Part shown: one piece after another, positions 23,362 to 32,275 of the stretch
Position numbering within the stretch: position 1 is the first letter of the stretch
Layout: each line of letters starts with the position of its first letter
From: Myxococcales bacterium
Lineage (GTDB): Bacteria > Myxococcota_A > Polyangia > Palsa-1104 > JAEUJZ01
Assembly (NCBI GenBank): GCA_016794465.1
Contig: JAEUKA010000051.1
Coordinates: 46,409 to 110,408, forward strand
Length of the DNA: 64,000 bases
Reading direction: 5' to 3'
Program-made: the position numbers and the translations under genes
Notes under the pieces: model-generated
Databases searched by the model: none
What the model was told of the DNA's origin: nothing
What the model saw: the letters and a program-made list of their open reading frames with translations, nothing else

Positions 23362-26289
23362 ATGCGCAAGCTGCACAGGCTCTCGACTGCTGGGATGTTG
23401 ACGCTGGCCGGTCCGTGGACCTATGCGCTGGCCGGAGCGGTGGCGCTGGCCGGGGTGCTGGCTTGTGGGCGTCCACAGCTCTTGTCTCAGCCGAGCCCGA
23501 GCCCGATCGCCAGCCCGCCAGCGCAGCCAGCGGTTCGGCCAGAGTCAGTGCCGCCTGCGCAGCCGGAGCCGCAGCCAGCGTGGCAGAGCCTGCCGAGTGG
23601 CGCACGGGTGCTGCTGCTGCCGGATCAGCTGGTGGGAACGGTGGCGGTGCAGCTGTGGGTGGCAGCTGGGGTGGCCTGGGAGCCTGCCGGAAGCCTCGGC
23701 CTGTCTCACCTGACCGAGCGACTGCTGCTTCACGAGCTGGCCCGGGGGCCAAGCGACAAGGTGCGGGCGGCAGGGGGGGAAGTGACCTCGTTTACTACCT
23801 TGGACCACACGGTGTTCCACGTGCTGCTGCCCAAAGGACGGCAAGAGCTGGCGCTCGAGCTGCTGGCGGCGCTGGTGGCGGCTGAGCCGGTGCCGGTCCT
23901 GGACGAGTCGATGCTGCAGCGCCAGCGTGACCAAGCGCTTCTGGAGCAGCGACAAGCCCAGCTGTCGACTCGCAGCCTAGCGGTCGAAAAGCTGCGCGAG
24001 CTGTCGTATCCCGGCCATCCCTACGGGCGACCCCTGCTGGGCAGTCGGGACGAGCTGCTGGCGCTGCGGGTGCCCGACATCGTGGCGTTCCAAGCACATC
24101 GCTATGGACCCGACCGCCTGACGGTGGTGGCAGCTGGGGCGCTGACCGAGGCGCTGACCTTGCCGCTGCGGTCGCTGCTCTCGGGGCTGCCCGCTCGTGA
24201 CCGAAGTCCAGAGCCGGCGCCGACCGAGCCCAGCCGAAATCGGCAGCCGCAAGTCTCGGTGATGAGTCACGACGATCCCTCGGGACAGGCCGTGGTGGCG
24301 GTGGCGCTGCCGGGTGTGGCGGCGAGCGCGGCGGATGTGGCGGCCATTGATCTGTGGACGCAGCTGCTGCGCGGGGGTCGGGGACTGCGCAGCCTTCATC
24401 GGCCCGGAAGCGAGGTGGCGGCGCTCAGCTTTGCGGGCCGGCAGCCGGGACTGGTCATGCTGCAAGCAGCGGTTGGGCCGGGGCAGCTCGAAGAAGCGAC
24501 CCAGAAGCTGCTCAGCGAGCTGTTTCGGCCCCTGTCGCGCGAGATCGAGCAAAGTGAGCTTGTGCGGGCCAAGCAGCGACTGCTCGGGGAGACGGCGCTG
24601 CAGCGGGATACCCCAAGTGGTCGGGCGCGGCGGGCGGGCTTCTTTGCCGCGCTGGGAATCGACGAAGATCGCTACGATCTGGCGGTCCGCGAGGTCAGTG
24701 AAGCGGCCCTGCGCAAGACCATGGCGCGCTATCTGCGGCGGGACTCGCTGGCCGCGCTGTGGCTGCTGCCGCGCAGTCGCTCCCCGCGTGAGGAAACCGC
24801 ACACCTAGAGCGCAGCCGCGTCCGCCTGCTTGCCCAGCTTCAACAGTCGCTGCCGATCGCCGATCAGCCAAGCAAGACGCCCGAGCGCTCGCCCGATGGA
24901 GTGTGGCGCTATCAAGTGCCAGGCGGACCGCTGCTGCTGGTGGTGCCCGATCACACCGTCAAAGTAGTGGGCGCGGCGGCCAGCTGGCCCGGTGGGCTGA
25001 GCCTGGAAGACCCGCAGACCGCCGGCAGTCATTCCCTGCTGCAGCGGCTGTGGCGAGAGGCGCCGCGCGGTCGTGGAGGGCCGTGGTCTGAGGCGATGTC
25101 GCAGCTGAGCGGGCGCGTCTTTACGCAGCTCGATCTCGATGGCTTCACGGTGGTGGGTGAGTGGCCGAGCCTTATGGCCGATGAAGCCCTGCCGCTGTTT
25201 CTGGATGGACTGACGCTGCCGGACCCGCCGGAGCCCGAGCTAGAGCGCGAGCGGCGTCAGCTGTTGGCCGACAGCCGGCAGCGCGAAGAAGGTCTGGGGC
25301 CGTCGCTGCGGATGCTCAAACAGCAGCTCTTTGGCCGTCATCCGTATCAGCTGGAGCCGTCGGTGCAGTCGCTGTCCGGGCTGTCGCGCAAGCGCCTCAT
25401 CGAGCTGCTACGTCGGGCCTACACGCCGGCGCAGCTGACGCTGGCGATCGTCGGTGATGTCGAGCCCTACACCGTCCTTTCGCTGGTCGAGTCCCGGCTG
25501 CAGGGCACCGCACGTCCGCAGCCGCTCCATCCGCCGAGCCCACCGCCCGGAGGAGAGACGCCGCGTCAGTATCTATCCTACCATGCACGCGCCGAGGCTC
25601 AGCTTGCGCTCGGTTTTCGCATTCCGGGCTTGGGGTCGACGGATCGAGCGGCGATCTCGCTGCTACACGAGGTGCTGCTCGGGCCGGGTGGTCGGCTGCA
25701 GCGCGAGCTGTGCGAGCGGCGGGGTATTTTGCTGTCGCTGGAAAGTCGGCTGCTGCGCGGACGGCTCGGAGGGGCGCTGCTGCTGCTTGCGACGACAACG
25801 CCGGCCAGCCTCGACGGGGCGGAAGCGAGCCTGCGCGACGAGCTGCGCCGCATCATCGATCATCCGCTCAGCCCAGACGAGCTTGAGGCGGCCCGACAGC
25901 GGCTGCTCGGACGCCTGGCAGAGCAAAAACAGCGACGGGGAGATGTGGCGCTGACGCTGGCACGGACCACGGCGCTGGGGCTGCCCGCTGGCGACGAAGA
26001 CGAGCAGCTACTTCAGGCGCTCACGGCGACGCAGGTTCAAGCGGTGGCGCGACGCTATATTGACGAACATCACGCGGTCCTACAGGCGGTGCTGCCGCAG
26101 TCGCTGCTGACGGTGAAGCACGGGGATGTCGTCGAGGTCAAACCGAAGCTCCTCGCCAAGCTGACCTCACCGCGCCCACGCGCCGTGACGCAGCGGGTGA
26201 AGACGAAGCCGCACACCGCGATGAAGCCGCCCGCCGGGAAAAAAGCTGGCCTTTCGCACTCAGTGGGGAAGCAGCGAAGCCGACGGTGA
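23362..26289 (+). CDS. Fused double M16 peptidase homologue, lipoprotein, catalytic His missing
   Basis: The 975-residue protein begins with a lipoprotein signal (GVLACG) and a Pro-rich linker. Two M16 units in tandem follow (about residues 75-510 and 540-930), as in pitrilysin-type enzymes. The zinc motif HxxEH appears as His116-Leu-Thr-Glu119-Arg120, so the second zinc histidine is Arg. The second unit has no HxxEH at the matching place. The protein is probably a non-catalytic processing or chaperone-like relative, or uses another ligand. The internal start at 23362 was chosen because it gives the lipoprotein signal. The gene is divergent from the cyclase and its last 30 bp overlap the convergent lipoprotein gene. 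Confidence 0.8.
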   Translation: MRKLHRLSTAGMLTLAGPWTYALAGAVALAGVLACGRPQLLSQPSPSPIASPPAQPAVRPESVPPAQPEPQPAWQSLPSGARVLLLPDQLVGTVAVQLWVAAGVAWEPAGSLGLSHLTERLLLHELARGPSDKVRAAGGEVTSFTTLDHTVFHVLLPKGRQELALELLAALVAAEPVPVLDESMLQRQRDQALLEQRQAQLSTRSLAVEKLRELSYPGHPYGRPLLGSRDELLALRVPDIVAFQAHRYGPDRLTVVAAGALTEALTLPLRSLLSGLPARDRSPEPAPTEPSRNRQPQVSVMSHDDPSGQAVVAVALPGVAASAADVAAIDLWTQLLRGGRGLRSLHRPGSEVAALSFAGRQPGLVMLQAAVGPGQLEEATQKLLSELFRPLSREIEQSELVRAKQRLLGETALQRDTPSGRARRAGFFAALGIDEDRYDLAVREVSEAALRKTMARYLRRDSLAALWLLPRSRSPREETAHLERSRVRLLAQLQQSLPIADQPSKTPERSPDGVWRYQVPGGPLLLVVPDHTVKVVGAAASWPGGLSLEDPQTAGSHSLLQRLWREAPRGRGGPWSEAMSQLSGRVFTQLDLDGFTVVGEWPSLMADEALPLFLDGLTLPDPPEPELERERRQLLADSRQREEGLGPSLRMLKQQLFGRHPYQLEPSVQSLSGLSRKRLIELLRRAYTPAQLTLAIVGDVEPYTVLSLVESRLQGTARPQPLHPPSPPPGGETPRQYLSYHARAEAQLALGFRIPGLGSTDRAAISLLHEVLLGPGGRLQRELCERRGILLSLESRLLRGRLGGALLLLATTTPASLDGAEASLRDELRRIIDHPLSPDELEAARQRLLGRLAEQKQRRGDVALTLARTTALGLPAGDEDEQLLQALTATQVQAVARRYIDEHHAVLQAVLPQSLLTVKHGDVVEVKPKLLAKLTSPRPRAVTQRVKTKPHTAMKPPAGKKAGLSHSVGKQRSRR

Positions 26290-28056
26290 GCTGTCCGGCA
26301 GCAGGAACTGGACGCGACCTTTGCTGTCGGTGAAGGCCTCGGCTCGCACCTTGGCCACCCGCGAGCACGGCAGATCCGCCGTACACGCCAGCCCAAAGCG
26401 CGGCGAGACATCCGGTAGCTCCAGCACCCGCACCTTGACCTGTGGCGCCGGCAGCGCAGTCGGACCGAGCACCAGCACCTTGGCCAGCGCCAGCCGAGGC
26501 AGCCGCACCTCTCCCAGCTCGATGTCTTTGTCGAAGATGCGCTGATTGTCGAGCGAGGTACGCGGCCCCGTCCCCAGCACCGGAATCATGTCCAGATCGT
26601 AGTCGCCCGGGTCCAGTCGCAGCACAAAGCGACCATCACTATCGGTGGTCGTCTGGGGCAGCGACGGCTCTGGCATGTTATCGAGCGGACTTGGCGACGG
26701 TCCGTTTTTCGCAATCGGCTGCGCCACCACTTGCCCACCTGACACCGGCTCTCCCGTCGCGGACAGCAGCCGTCCAAAGAGTCGCGGTCGCGTCGGCAGC
26801 GTCACCGGCGTCAGCAGTCCCTCACTCGGGCCGATCTGGATATCACGCGCCGTCGAGGCATAGGGCGTCCGGGGCGGACTGACGATGGTGACGTGATAGA
26901 CGAGGTTTGAGCCTCCGCTCGGCGCCGGTACCAGCATCAGCTTGGCGATGCCCTGCGCGTCGGTGTCGGCCTGCGCCGTGTAGCTGACCCGCACCCCCGC
27001 TGGCGTCGTCGCATCCTCCAGGTGAACCTGCGCCACCACTTTCGCTGCCGCGACTTCTTGCGTCGCCCCGCTCGGCCCGAGGCCACGCACCGGAAGCATG
27101 AACTGGACCGGGGTCCGCTGCGACGGCAGCACAAAGTTCTGGATCTTCTCGGTACCGATGGCCGGCGGCGGCAGCATCGCTTCCAGCGAGGGCAAGCCCG
27201 GTGTCGTCGGACCCGGCCTCACCACCACCCGCAGGTTGGCACGCGGATTCTTGGCCAGCGACGGATCAATCACGGCCCGATAGGTTCCGCGATTCGAGCC
27301 GGTAGAGTTCAGGCTCACCACCGACGACGAGACGAGCTGATTGCTCTCATCGAAGACCTGGACCGACATCCCACCGACGCCCTCGCCGAGTGGATTGCTG
27401 ATTCGCCCCGACAGCACCGCCAGCTGATTCGCGGGCCGCAGCTGCATCGGCAGCTCCAGATCGCCCGTCACCGGATGCTCGACCCACATCGGCGGATACA
27501 GGCTGGCTTGGCTGGCATCGTCGAAGCCGACCCAGAAGCGATACAGCTGATCCGCCGGCTTGGCGGGAATCGGAATCCGCAGCGAATAGGTCCCTGCCAC
27601 CTGCTCGGCCGTCTGGGTATCGAACCGGTAGTCGTTTTGACCGGGAATCGCGCTCGGCAGCGTCGCCTGCACCCGTGCTCGCGGCAGCGCCCGGCTGTCC
27701 GCAGTCATCACCAGGCCCGACAGCAGCGACGCCGCTCGAAAGCGCAGCACCGCCGACCCGGCCCCATCGAACATCAGCGACTGACCCTCTTGCGGCAAGA
27801 GCAGCCAGTGCGGATCGACGCCCATCTTGTCGCCCGAGTCCGTCGGCCACAGCTGAATCGCCCACGCCGCTGAGCTACGCGCCGGTGGACAGACGTTGTC
27901 ACCGCTACAGGCGATCGGCACCGCAGACTCTTCTTCGCCGCAGCCGCCCAGCTGCGCGAGCAGTGGCAGCACAGCGCACAGACCGATCACACGTCGCCAG
28001 CGACTCCGCGTCACCGTTCCGTCGGAGCCGCGAGAAGGGTAGGTAAGGTTAGGCAT
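26260..28056 (-). CDS. Lipoprotein with carboxypeptidase-regulatory-like beta domains
   Basis: The 598-residue precursor has a lipoprotein signal ending in LGGC, preceded by Arg-rich residues and a hydrophobic stretch. The mature part is beta-rich and contains several segments of the carboxypeptidase-regulatory/transthyretin-like type (LSGRISNPLGEGVGGMSVQV, LFGRLLSATGEPVSGGQVV followed by TTTDSDGRFVLRLDPGDYDL). Two Cys pairs near the N- and C-termini may form disulfides. No catalytic domain was recognised. It would be surface or periplasmic and may bind polymer. It follows the small lipoprotein gene by 12 bp, so both are likely made together. Confidence 0.62.
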   Translation of the reverse strand: MPNLTYPSRGSDGTVTRSRWRRVIGLCAVLPLLAQLGGCGEEESAVPIACSGDNVCPPARSSAAWAIQLWPTDSGDKMGVDPHWLLLPQEGQSLMFDGAGSAVLRFRAASLLSGLVMTADSRALPRARVQATLPSAIPGQNDYRFDTQTAEQVAGTYSLRIPIPAKPADQLYRFWVGFDDASQASLYPPMWVEHPVTGDLELPMQLRPANQLAVLSGRISNPLGEGVGGMSVQVFDESNQLVSSSVVSLNSTGSNRGTYRAVIDPSLAKNPRANLRVVVRPGPTTPGLPSLEAMLPPPAIGTEKIQNFVLPSQRTPVQFMLPVRGLGPSGATQEVAAAKVVAQVHLEDATTPAGVRVSYTAQADTDAQGIAKLMLVPAPSGGSNLVYHVTIVSPPRTPYASTARDIQIGPSEGLLTPVTLPTRPRLFGRLLSATGEPVSGGQVVAQPIAKNGPSPSPLDNMPEPSLPQTTTDSDGRFVLRLDPGDYDLDMIPVLGTGPRTSLDNQRIFDKDIELGEVRLPRLALAKVLVLGPTALPAPQVKVRVLELPDVSPRFGLACTADLPCSRVAKVRAEAFTDSKGRVQFLLPDSSPSASLLPH

Positions 28057-28068
28057 AAGAAAATCCTT

Positions 28069-28578
28069 CTACGGACAAATTACCGTCCAGTAGTGGCTAC
28101 GGTCCACCTCGCCGATTCCCTCGGGGCGCACGCCCACCGGACCATCGGCAAAGCCTCCTGAAGCCACCACTGGCACGACATAAGCTATCGAGCCCGCAAA
28201 CCCCGTCGCACATGGCAACACCTGCTGGCTAAACACCAGCGAGTAGCTACCCGCCGCCGGGTCCACCACCGCCACCTGCGCCTGCTGAAAATAGCGCGTG
28301 ATGTTGGGGTTATCGAGGTTGAGGTCGCAGCACGTCCCGTTCAGCTGCACATACAAGCGCGCCGCCACGTCCGGGCTGTCCGTCACAACGTCGACCTGAT
28401 ACGAATATTTTTCCAGGATCGAGGTTGCGCGCTGGGTGCCAAACGGAGGAATCGCCGCTTTGACCTGCAAGTACCGACCGCCGTCTGTGGTCACCTGTTG
28501 CTCCAGCGGAATCGGAATCAGGCATCCCGACCCGAGCGAAGTCAGTCCAACAGTGATGACAAGCAGCCAGCGAGACAT
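28069..28578 (-). CDS. Small lipoprotein of unknown function
   Basis: The 169-residue precursor carries a typical lipoprotein signal peptide with the lipobox LGSGC. The mature part is beta-rich, with a CC pair (NGTCCDLN), two further Cys residues (one at the C-terminus, VICP) and no recognised domain. It lies 12 bp upstream of the larger beta-domain lipoprotein on the same strand, so a shared envelope role is likely. I do not recognise the family. Confidence 0.6.
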   Translation of the reverse strand: MSRWLLVITVGLTSLGSGCLIPIPLEQQVTTDGGRYLQVKAAIPPFGTQRATSILEKYSYQVDVVTDSPDVAARLYVQLNGTCCDLNLDNPNITRYFQQAQVAVVDPAAGSYSLVFSQQVLPCATGFAGSIAYVVPVVASGGFADGPVGVRPEGIGEVDRSHYWTVICP

Positions 28579-28688
28579 AGGTAGTTAGAAGCGCGCTCAA
28601 TCCAGCGGCGCTTAGCACGGCAAACGTAACAGCTTCCCAGCGGTTCGGCCACTGCCCAGCGCAGCGGCTAGGCACAGCGGATGGAGAG

Positions 28689-29066
28689 TTACGAGGGGCT
28701 GGTGAGGCGGCCACACTCGCTGCAGCGGCCTTCGGCATTGAGGACCCCGATGCAGCCGGGATCGGAACAGAGCTGGCGGTCATCCAGGCTGTCTGACTCG
28801 CTTGCGGCGCCGTCAGCGGAATCGGCCTTTGGATCGGCTGCTTGATCGGTGGCGGATGCTTCCACGGCTTGCGCATCGGACGGGCCTGCGGGCTCACCGG
28901 CGTCAAGGGCCGTGCTGGGCTTACGCGGCTCCTCGCCATCGCCAAGCCGGCGGCACTCACTGCAGTGACCGTCGTCGCCAATGACGCCCAAGCACGCCGG
29001 ATCGCCACACAGTCGCCGCGCATCGGGATCGAACTGCGGCGCCTCTTCGTCGAGATACATGGTCAT
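28689..29066 (-). CDS. Protein with two identical-pattern zinc-ribbon-like modules
   Basis: The 125-residue protein has two copies of a four-Cys module, at about residues 19-42 (LCGDPACLGVIGDDGHCSEC) and 99-120 (LCSDPGCIGVLNAEGRCSEC). They are separated by an acidic Ala/Ser/Asp-rich disordered linker. The spacing C-x4-C-x(9-10)-C-x2-C and the shared DP/GV/G residues show duplication of one small metal-binding unit. There is no signal peptide. The start overlaps the upstream zinc-ribbon gene's stop (ATGA), so the two are coupled. Function is unknown; such modules often mediate protein or nucleic-acid contacts. Confidence 0.62.
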   Translation of the reverse strand: MTMYLDEEAPQFDPDARRLCGDPACLGVIGDDGHCSECRRLGDGEEPRKPSTALDAGEPAGPSDAQAVEASATDQAADPKADSADGAASESDSLDDRQLCSDPGCIGVLNAEGRCSECGRLTSPS

Positions 29067-29368
29067 TTGAGGTTCTTAAACAGCGCCGCCAGCTTCTTTT
29101 TGGCGTCCTCGGCGGAGCGATCTTCCTTCCAGCCTTCCGCATCGCGAATCGAGTAGTGCGGACAGAAGTTCGCCTCGGCACGGTCACGGATGAAGGCCGC
29201 CTCGGGCTCGCGGCACTGGTTGTGGACGTTCGGCTCGTAGTGCTGGCAGTTCTTGCAGCAGTGCAAGTCGGCGCCGCAGTGAGGGCAGGTATCGCGTCGA
29301 CCGACTTTGATACCGACCTTGACCTCGAAGATTTGCTCGTTCCCGCAGGAGTGGCAGAAGTACGCCAT
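29063..29368 (-). CDS. Small zinc-ribbon protein
   Basis: The 101-residue cytosolic protein starts MAYFCHSCG and has CxxC pairs at the start and in TCPHCGADL. Further Cys residues follow (HCCKNC, NQC, NFC) with a conserved-looking CPHCGADLHCCKNCQHYEP segment, then a Lys-rich helical tail. This arrangement occurs in a widespread family of small uncharacterised zinc-ribbon proteins. I placed the start at 29368 because the upstream in-frame codons give no zinc-ribbon similarity. It is translationally coupled to the next gene, which encodes another pair of ribbon modules. Confidence 0.65.
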   Translation of the reverse strand: MAYFCHSCGNEQIFEVKVGIKVGRRDTCPHCGADLHCCKNCQHYEPNVHNQCREPEAAFIRDRAEANFCPHYSIRDAEGWKEDRSAEDAKKKLAALFKNLK

Positions 29369-29477
29369 AACGGCGGATCTTAGGCACAGCGGCGAAGTCG
29401 AGACAATGGCTGTTACAAGCGATGTGCAAAAAGTGAAGTAGGATGAGCACAACTTTCCCAGCCGCAAGGAGACAGTC

Positions 29478-29822
29478 ATGTTCAGCAAGAGTCGTCGTCG
29501 CTTCCTGGTTGAGATTCCGCTCCTCGCGGGAGTGCTGCTCGCCGCCCGCAGCGCCCACGCCACCCACTATCCCGCCAAGCTGTGCGGAGACTGTAGCTTC
29601 GGCAGCAAAAAAGACAACTGCACCAAGTGCGGCAAGTGGATGGGCTCGACGAGGATTCCTGCCCGGCTATGCAGCGACCACGGCTTCGGCAGCAAGGGCG
29701 ACAACTGCGCTCGCTGTGGCAAGTGGGTCGGCTCGTCGAAGGCTCAGGCGTTTGTGTGCGGCGACTGCGGCTTCGGCAGCAAAAAAGACAACTGCGTCAT
29801 CTGCAGCAAGTGGGCGCCGTAG
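29478..29822 (+). CDS. Tat-exported Cys-rich protein with three repeats
   Basis: The 114-residue precursor begins with a twin-arginine-type signal (KSRRRFLVEI, then a hydrophobic stretch ending AHA). The mature part is three copies of a module of about 28 residues. The pattern is LCGDCSFGSKKDNCTKCGKW, in which C-x2-C and C-x2-C are separated by a GFGSK turn. In the middle copy the second Cys is His (CSDH). Tat export suggests folding with metal or disulfides before translocation. An AAGGAGA ribosome site precedes the start. I do not recognise the family; periplasmic metal binding is inferred. Confidence 0.72.
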   Translation: MFSKSRRRFLVEIPLLAGVLLAARSAHATHYPAKLCGDCSFGSKKDNCTKCGKWMGSTRIPARLCSDHGFGSKGDNCARCGKWVGSSKAQAFVCGDCGFGSKKDNCVICSKWAP

Positions 29823-29833
29823 CGTCGGCCCGC

Positions 29834-30277
29834 TTAGATCGCGAGCTTCTTGGCAATCTGGGTCAGCGCCTCGGTGTTGTGGATGTGCGAGAGCTGACCG
29901 AGTAGGTATTCCTTGACCTGCTCCTCGAGGTGCGCGAGCGACTCACCCTGACCGAGGTCATGGGCGTACTTGCGGACCAGCTCACTCTCTTTGCCGCTGA
30001 CCTGACCGTCGGCAAACGCGAGCAGGAGCGCGGTCTTCACAAACAGCTTGCGCAGCTCTGGCGTATCGAGGACGGCGGCCAGGTCTTCGGCAGTGGGCGG
30101 CGCGAGCTGAGCCAGATCGGACAGCGCATCCATGCTGCCACCGGCCTCGGCCCAAAACGACGCCACCAGCGCCGCCTCACGCTCGTGCAGGCCGTCTGAC
30201 TGAGCAATGTGAAACAGCGCGCGCGCCATCGCCTCGGCCTGGCCGGTGGTCAGCGGAATCTCGGGGAAGAAGTTCAT
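29834..30277 (-). CDS. TerB-like protein
   Basis: The 147-residue helical protein resembles the TerB domain of tellurite-resistance and stress systems. It has two paired acidic helix-turn segments (AQSDGLHEREAALV and FADGQVSGKESELV), the spots where TerB proteins bind divalent metal. It is the last gene of the PspA/AAA+ operon, 66 bp after the AAA+ gene, and has an AAGGAG ribosome site. TerB-like domains repeatedly occur with PspA-type stress modules in comparative-genomic surveys, so a role in sensing metal or the membrane state is plausible but unproven. Confidence 0.7.
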   Translation of the reverse strand: MNFFPEIPLTTGQAEAMARALFHIAQSDGLHEREAALVASFWAEAGGSMDALSDLAQLAPPTAEDLAAVLDTPELRKLFVKTALLLAFADGQVSGKESELVRKYAHDLGQGESLAHLEEQVKEYLLGQLSHIHNTEALTQIAKKLAI

Positions 30278-30343
30278 CGCACGTCTCCTTACAATGGGAA
30301 ATTGGGGTTTTACTCACCAACAAACACTTGGGCCGGGCACCGC

Positions 30344-32227
30344 TTAGCGACGATGACCTGCCACCACTTTGAGCCGATGCAGCCGCTCCTGCAGCGCTTC
30401 GATCGGCAGATCCGCGTACTTGGGCGGCAGCATGCGCCGGTTCGACGCCTCGAACACCGCCAAAAGCTCCATGAACTCGAGCATCTCCATGTCACGCGGC
30501 GGCAGGTAGTCACGCGCCGCCCGCAGCAGGTCATCGAGGCTGACCGGCGTCTCCCCGACCCCTTTTTCCTCGGCCCGCTGGTTGGCATAGTCGCTGGCGA
30601 GCAGCACCACCGCCTCGATGTCCGCGTTCGACATGCCGACAATCGGGAGCAGCCCGTCGCCGGCAATCGGGAACGTCAGCTCGCTTGCGACCTTGTTCTT
30701 GCGCAGCTGGGCCTTGACGATCGTCTCGACCTCGCCGGTGGTCTGCGCGTAGAAGAACGGAATCTTGCGATCGAGCCGACCGGCGCGCTTGAGGTCGATG
30801 TCGATCTTGTCGGGACGGTTGGTCATGAGCACAAACAGCACCCGACCGCGATTCGAGGTGTCGCTCATGAACTCTTTGATGCGGGCAATGACTCGGCTCG
30901 AGGTGCCGCCGTCGTCTTCGCCCTGGTTGCCAAAGGCGCGATCGGCCTCGTCGATGATGACCATGACCTGGCCGATTGCCTGCACGACTTGGAGGATGCG
31001 CTCGAGGTTGCCCTCGGTGGCGCCGACCCACTTGCTGCGGAAGTTTTTGAACTTGATGGCGGTCAGGCCCGACTCTTTGGCAAACGCCTCGGCGACGAAG
31101 GTCTTGCCGGTGCCCATCGGTCCGACGAAGAGCAAGCCCATCGGAACGCGGCTGCGTCGGCCCTCGCGGATGTTCTTGGCGATGAGCTGGAGGTCGCGCT
31201 TGACCTCGTCCATGCCACCGACGACCTCGAAGCCGTGCTTGGGCTCGACGAACTCGATCAGGCTGTAGCACTCTCGCTCGATGATCTCGCGCTTGCGGGC
31301 GGCGATGAGACGCAGCACCTCGGCGCGGGCATCGGTGTCGGCGTGGGTCGTCACCGGCCCGTCGGGAGCAATCAGGCGCCGAATCTCACTTTTGGGCATG
31401 CCTTGGGTGATCTGCGCCAGCTTCTGAGCCCGCTCGACCGCGCCGGGACTGCCCCCGAGCAGCTCGACGATGTACTTGGTGCGCTCGGCCTCGTCATCAG
31501 ACGGAACGACATGTGGCGCCAAGATGCCCTGAATTTGAATGCTCTTCAGACCCGCCGTCACCTCGGTCATGATGTCCAGCTCGTCGTGCGCCATGTCGGG
31601 CCGGATGTGCCGGAGCAGCGAGCGCCGCGCCTCTGCGTCGGGAATCGGGATCTGCACCGTCGCCACGCGCGGATTGGCAACCAGCTTGGGATGCAGGTCC
31701 GATAGATTCTCGACGAGCATGAAGACCAGGCTGTCATTCTTATCGAGCGCCGACAGCATCGACCAGCGCTGCAGCGTCACCACCGACGCGCGATCTTCAA
31801 TGGTCGAAAAGCTCGTCTCACCAGCCGGCGACACCGTCTCGGCATACTCGATCACCACCGCGACCCCGTTTTGGGTCATCAGCAGCCTTTCGAGGAGCGG
31901 CAGGATCTTCGACGGCTCTTTCGACAGCGCCAGGTCTTCGTAACCGGGCGGCAGCTTGCCCCGCACAAAGCGCGCCCCCGTCGAGACGTTGTAGAGCACA
32001 ACGATCGACTTCTTTTCGAGCAGCACCTTGGTCAGAAACTCCGGCAGCGGCAGCAGCTTCTCGTCGGGGCTGCGCTTGTCGATCTGTCCGTCGGGATCGT
32101 CGAGGATCAGGTCGTGGACGTTGCCAAACAGCACAAACTGCGTCGACTCGCCCCGCAGATAGCGGCGGCGAATTTCATCCGCCCACACGGGAAGTCGCGT
32201 CGCTCTCGAGGTGCTCAAAGTGGTCAT
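30344..32227 (-). CDS. AAA+ ATPase with a degenerate first AAA-like domain
   Basis: The 627-residue cytosolic protein ends in a canonical classical AAA domain: Walker A GPMGTGKTF (about residue 367), Walker B VMVIIDEADRAF (about 420), sensor-1 LFVLMTNRPDK and arginine-finger segment RAGRLDRK. The N-terminal 300 residues look like a second AAA domain that has lost its Walker A. VVIEYAETVSP sits at the Walker B position, and LVENLSDLHPKL with PIPDAEARRSLLRHI resembles sensor and lid. The classical-AAA class includes Vps4, which disassembles ESCRT-III. Because PspA is a bacterial ESCRT-III relative, remodelling of PspA polymers is the inferred role. A GGAG ribosome site precedes the ATG. Confidence 0.82.
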   Translation of the reverse strand: MTTLSTSRATRLPVWADEIRRRYLRGESTQFVLFGNVHDLILDDPDGQIDKRSPDEKLLPLPEFLTKVLLEKKSIVVLYNVSTGARFVRGKLPPGYEDLALSKEPSKILPLLERLLMTQNGVAVVIEYAETVSPAGETSFSTIEDRASVVTLQRWSMLSALDKNDSLVFMLVENLSDLHPKLVANPRVATVQIPIPDAEARRSLLRHIRPDMAHDELDIMTEVTAGLKSIQIQGILAPHVVPSDDEAERTKYIVELLGGSPGAVERAQKLAQITQGMPKSEIRRLIAPDGPVTTHADTDARAEVLRLIAARKREIIERECYSLIEFVEPKHGFEVVGGMDEVKRDLQLIAKNIREGRRSRVPMGLLFVGPMGTGKTFVAEAFAKESGLTAIKFKNFRSKWVGATEGNLERILQVVQAIGQVMVIIDEADRAFGNQGEDDGGTSSRVIARIKEFMSDTSNRGRVLFVLMTNRPDKIDIDLKRAGRLDRKIPFFYAQTTGEVETIVKAQLRKNKVASELTFPIAGDGLLPIVGMSNADIEAVVLLASDYANQRAEEKGVGETPVSLDDLLRAARDYLPPRDMEMLEFMELLAVFEASNRRMLPPKYADLPIEALQERLHRLKVVAGHRR

Positions 32228-32275
32228 GGTCGTTTGCTCCGATTCCCGTGTTGCGCCAGCGTCGAAAAGAACTCG

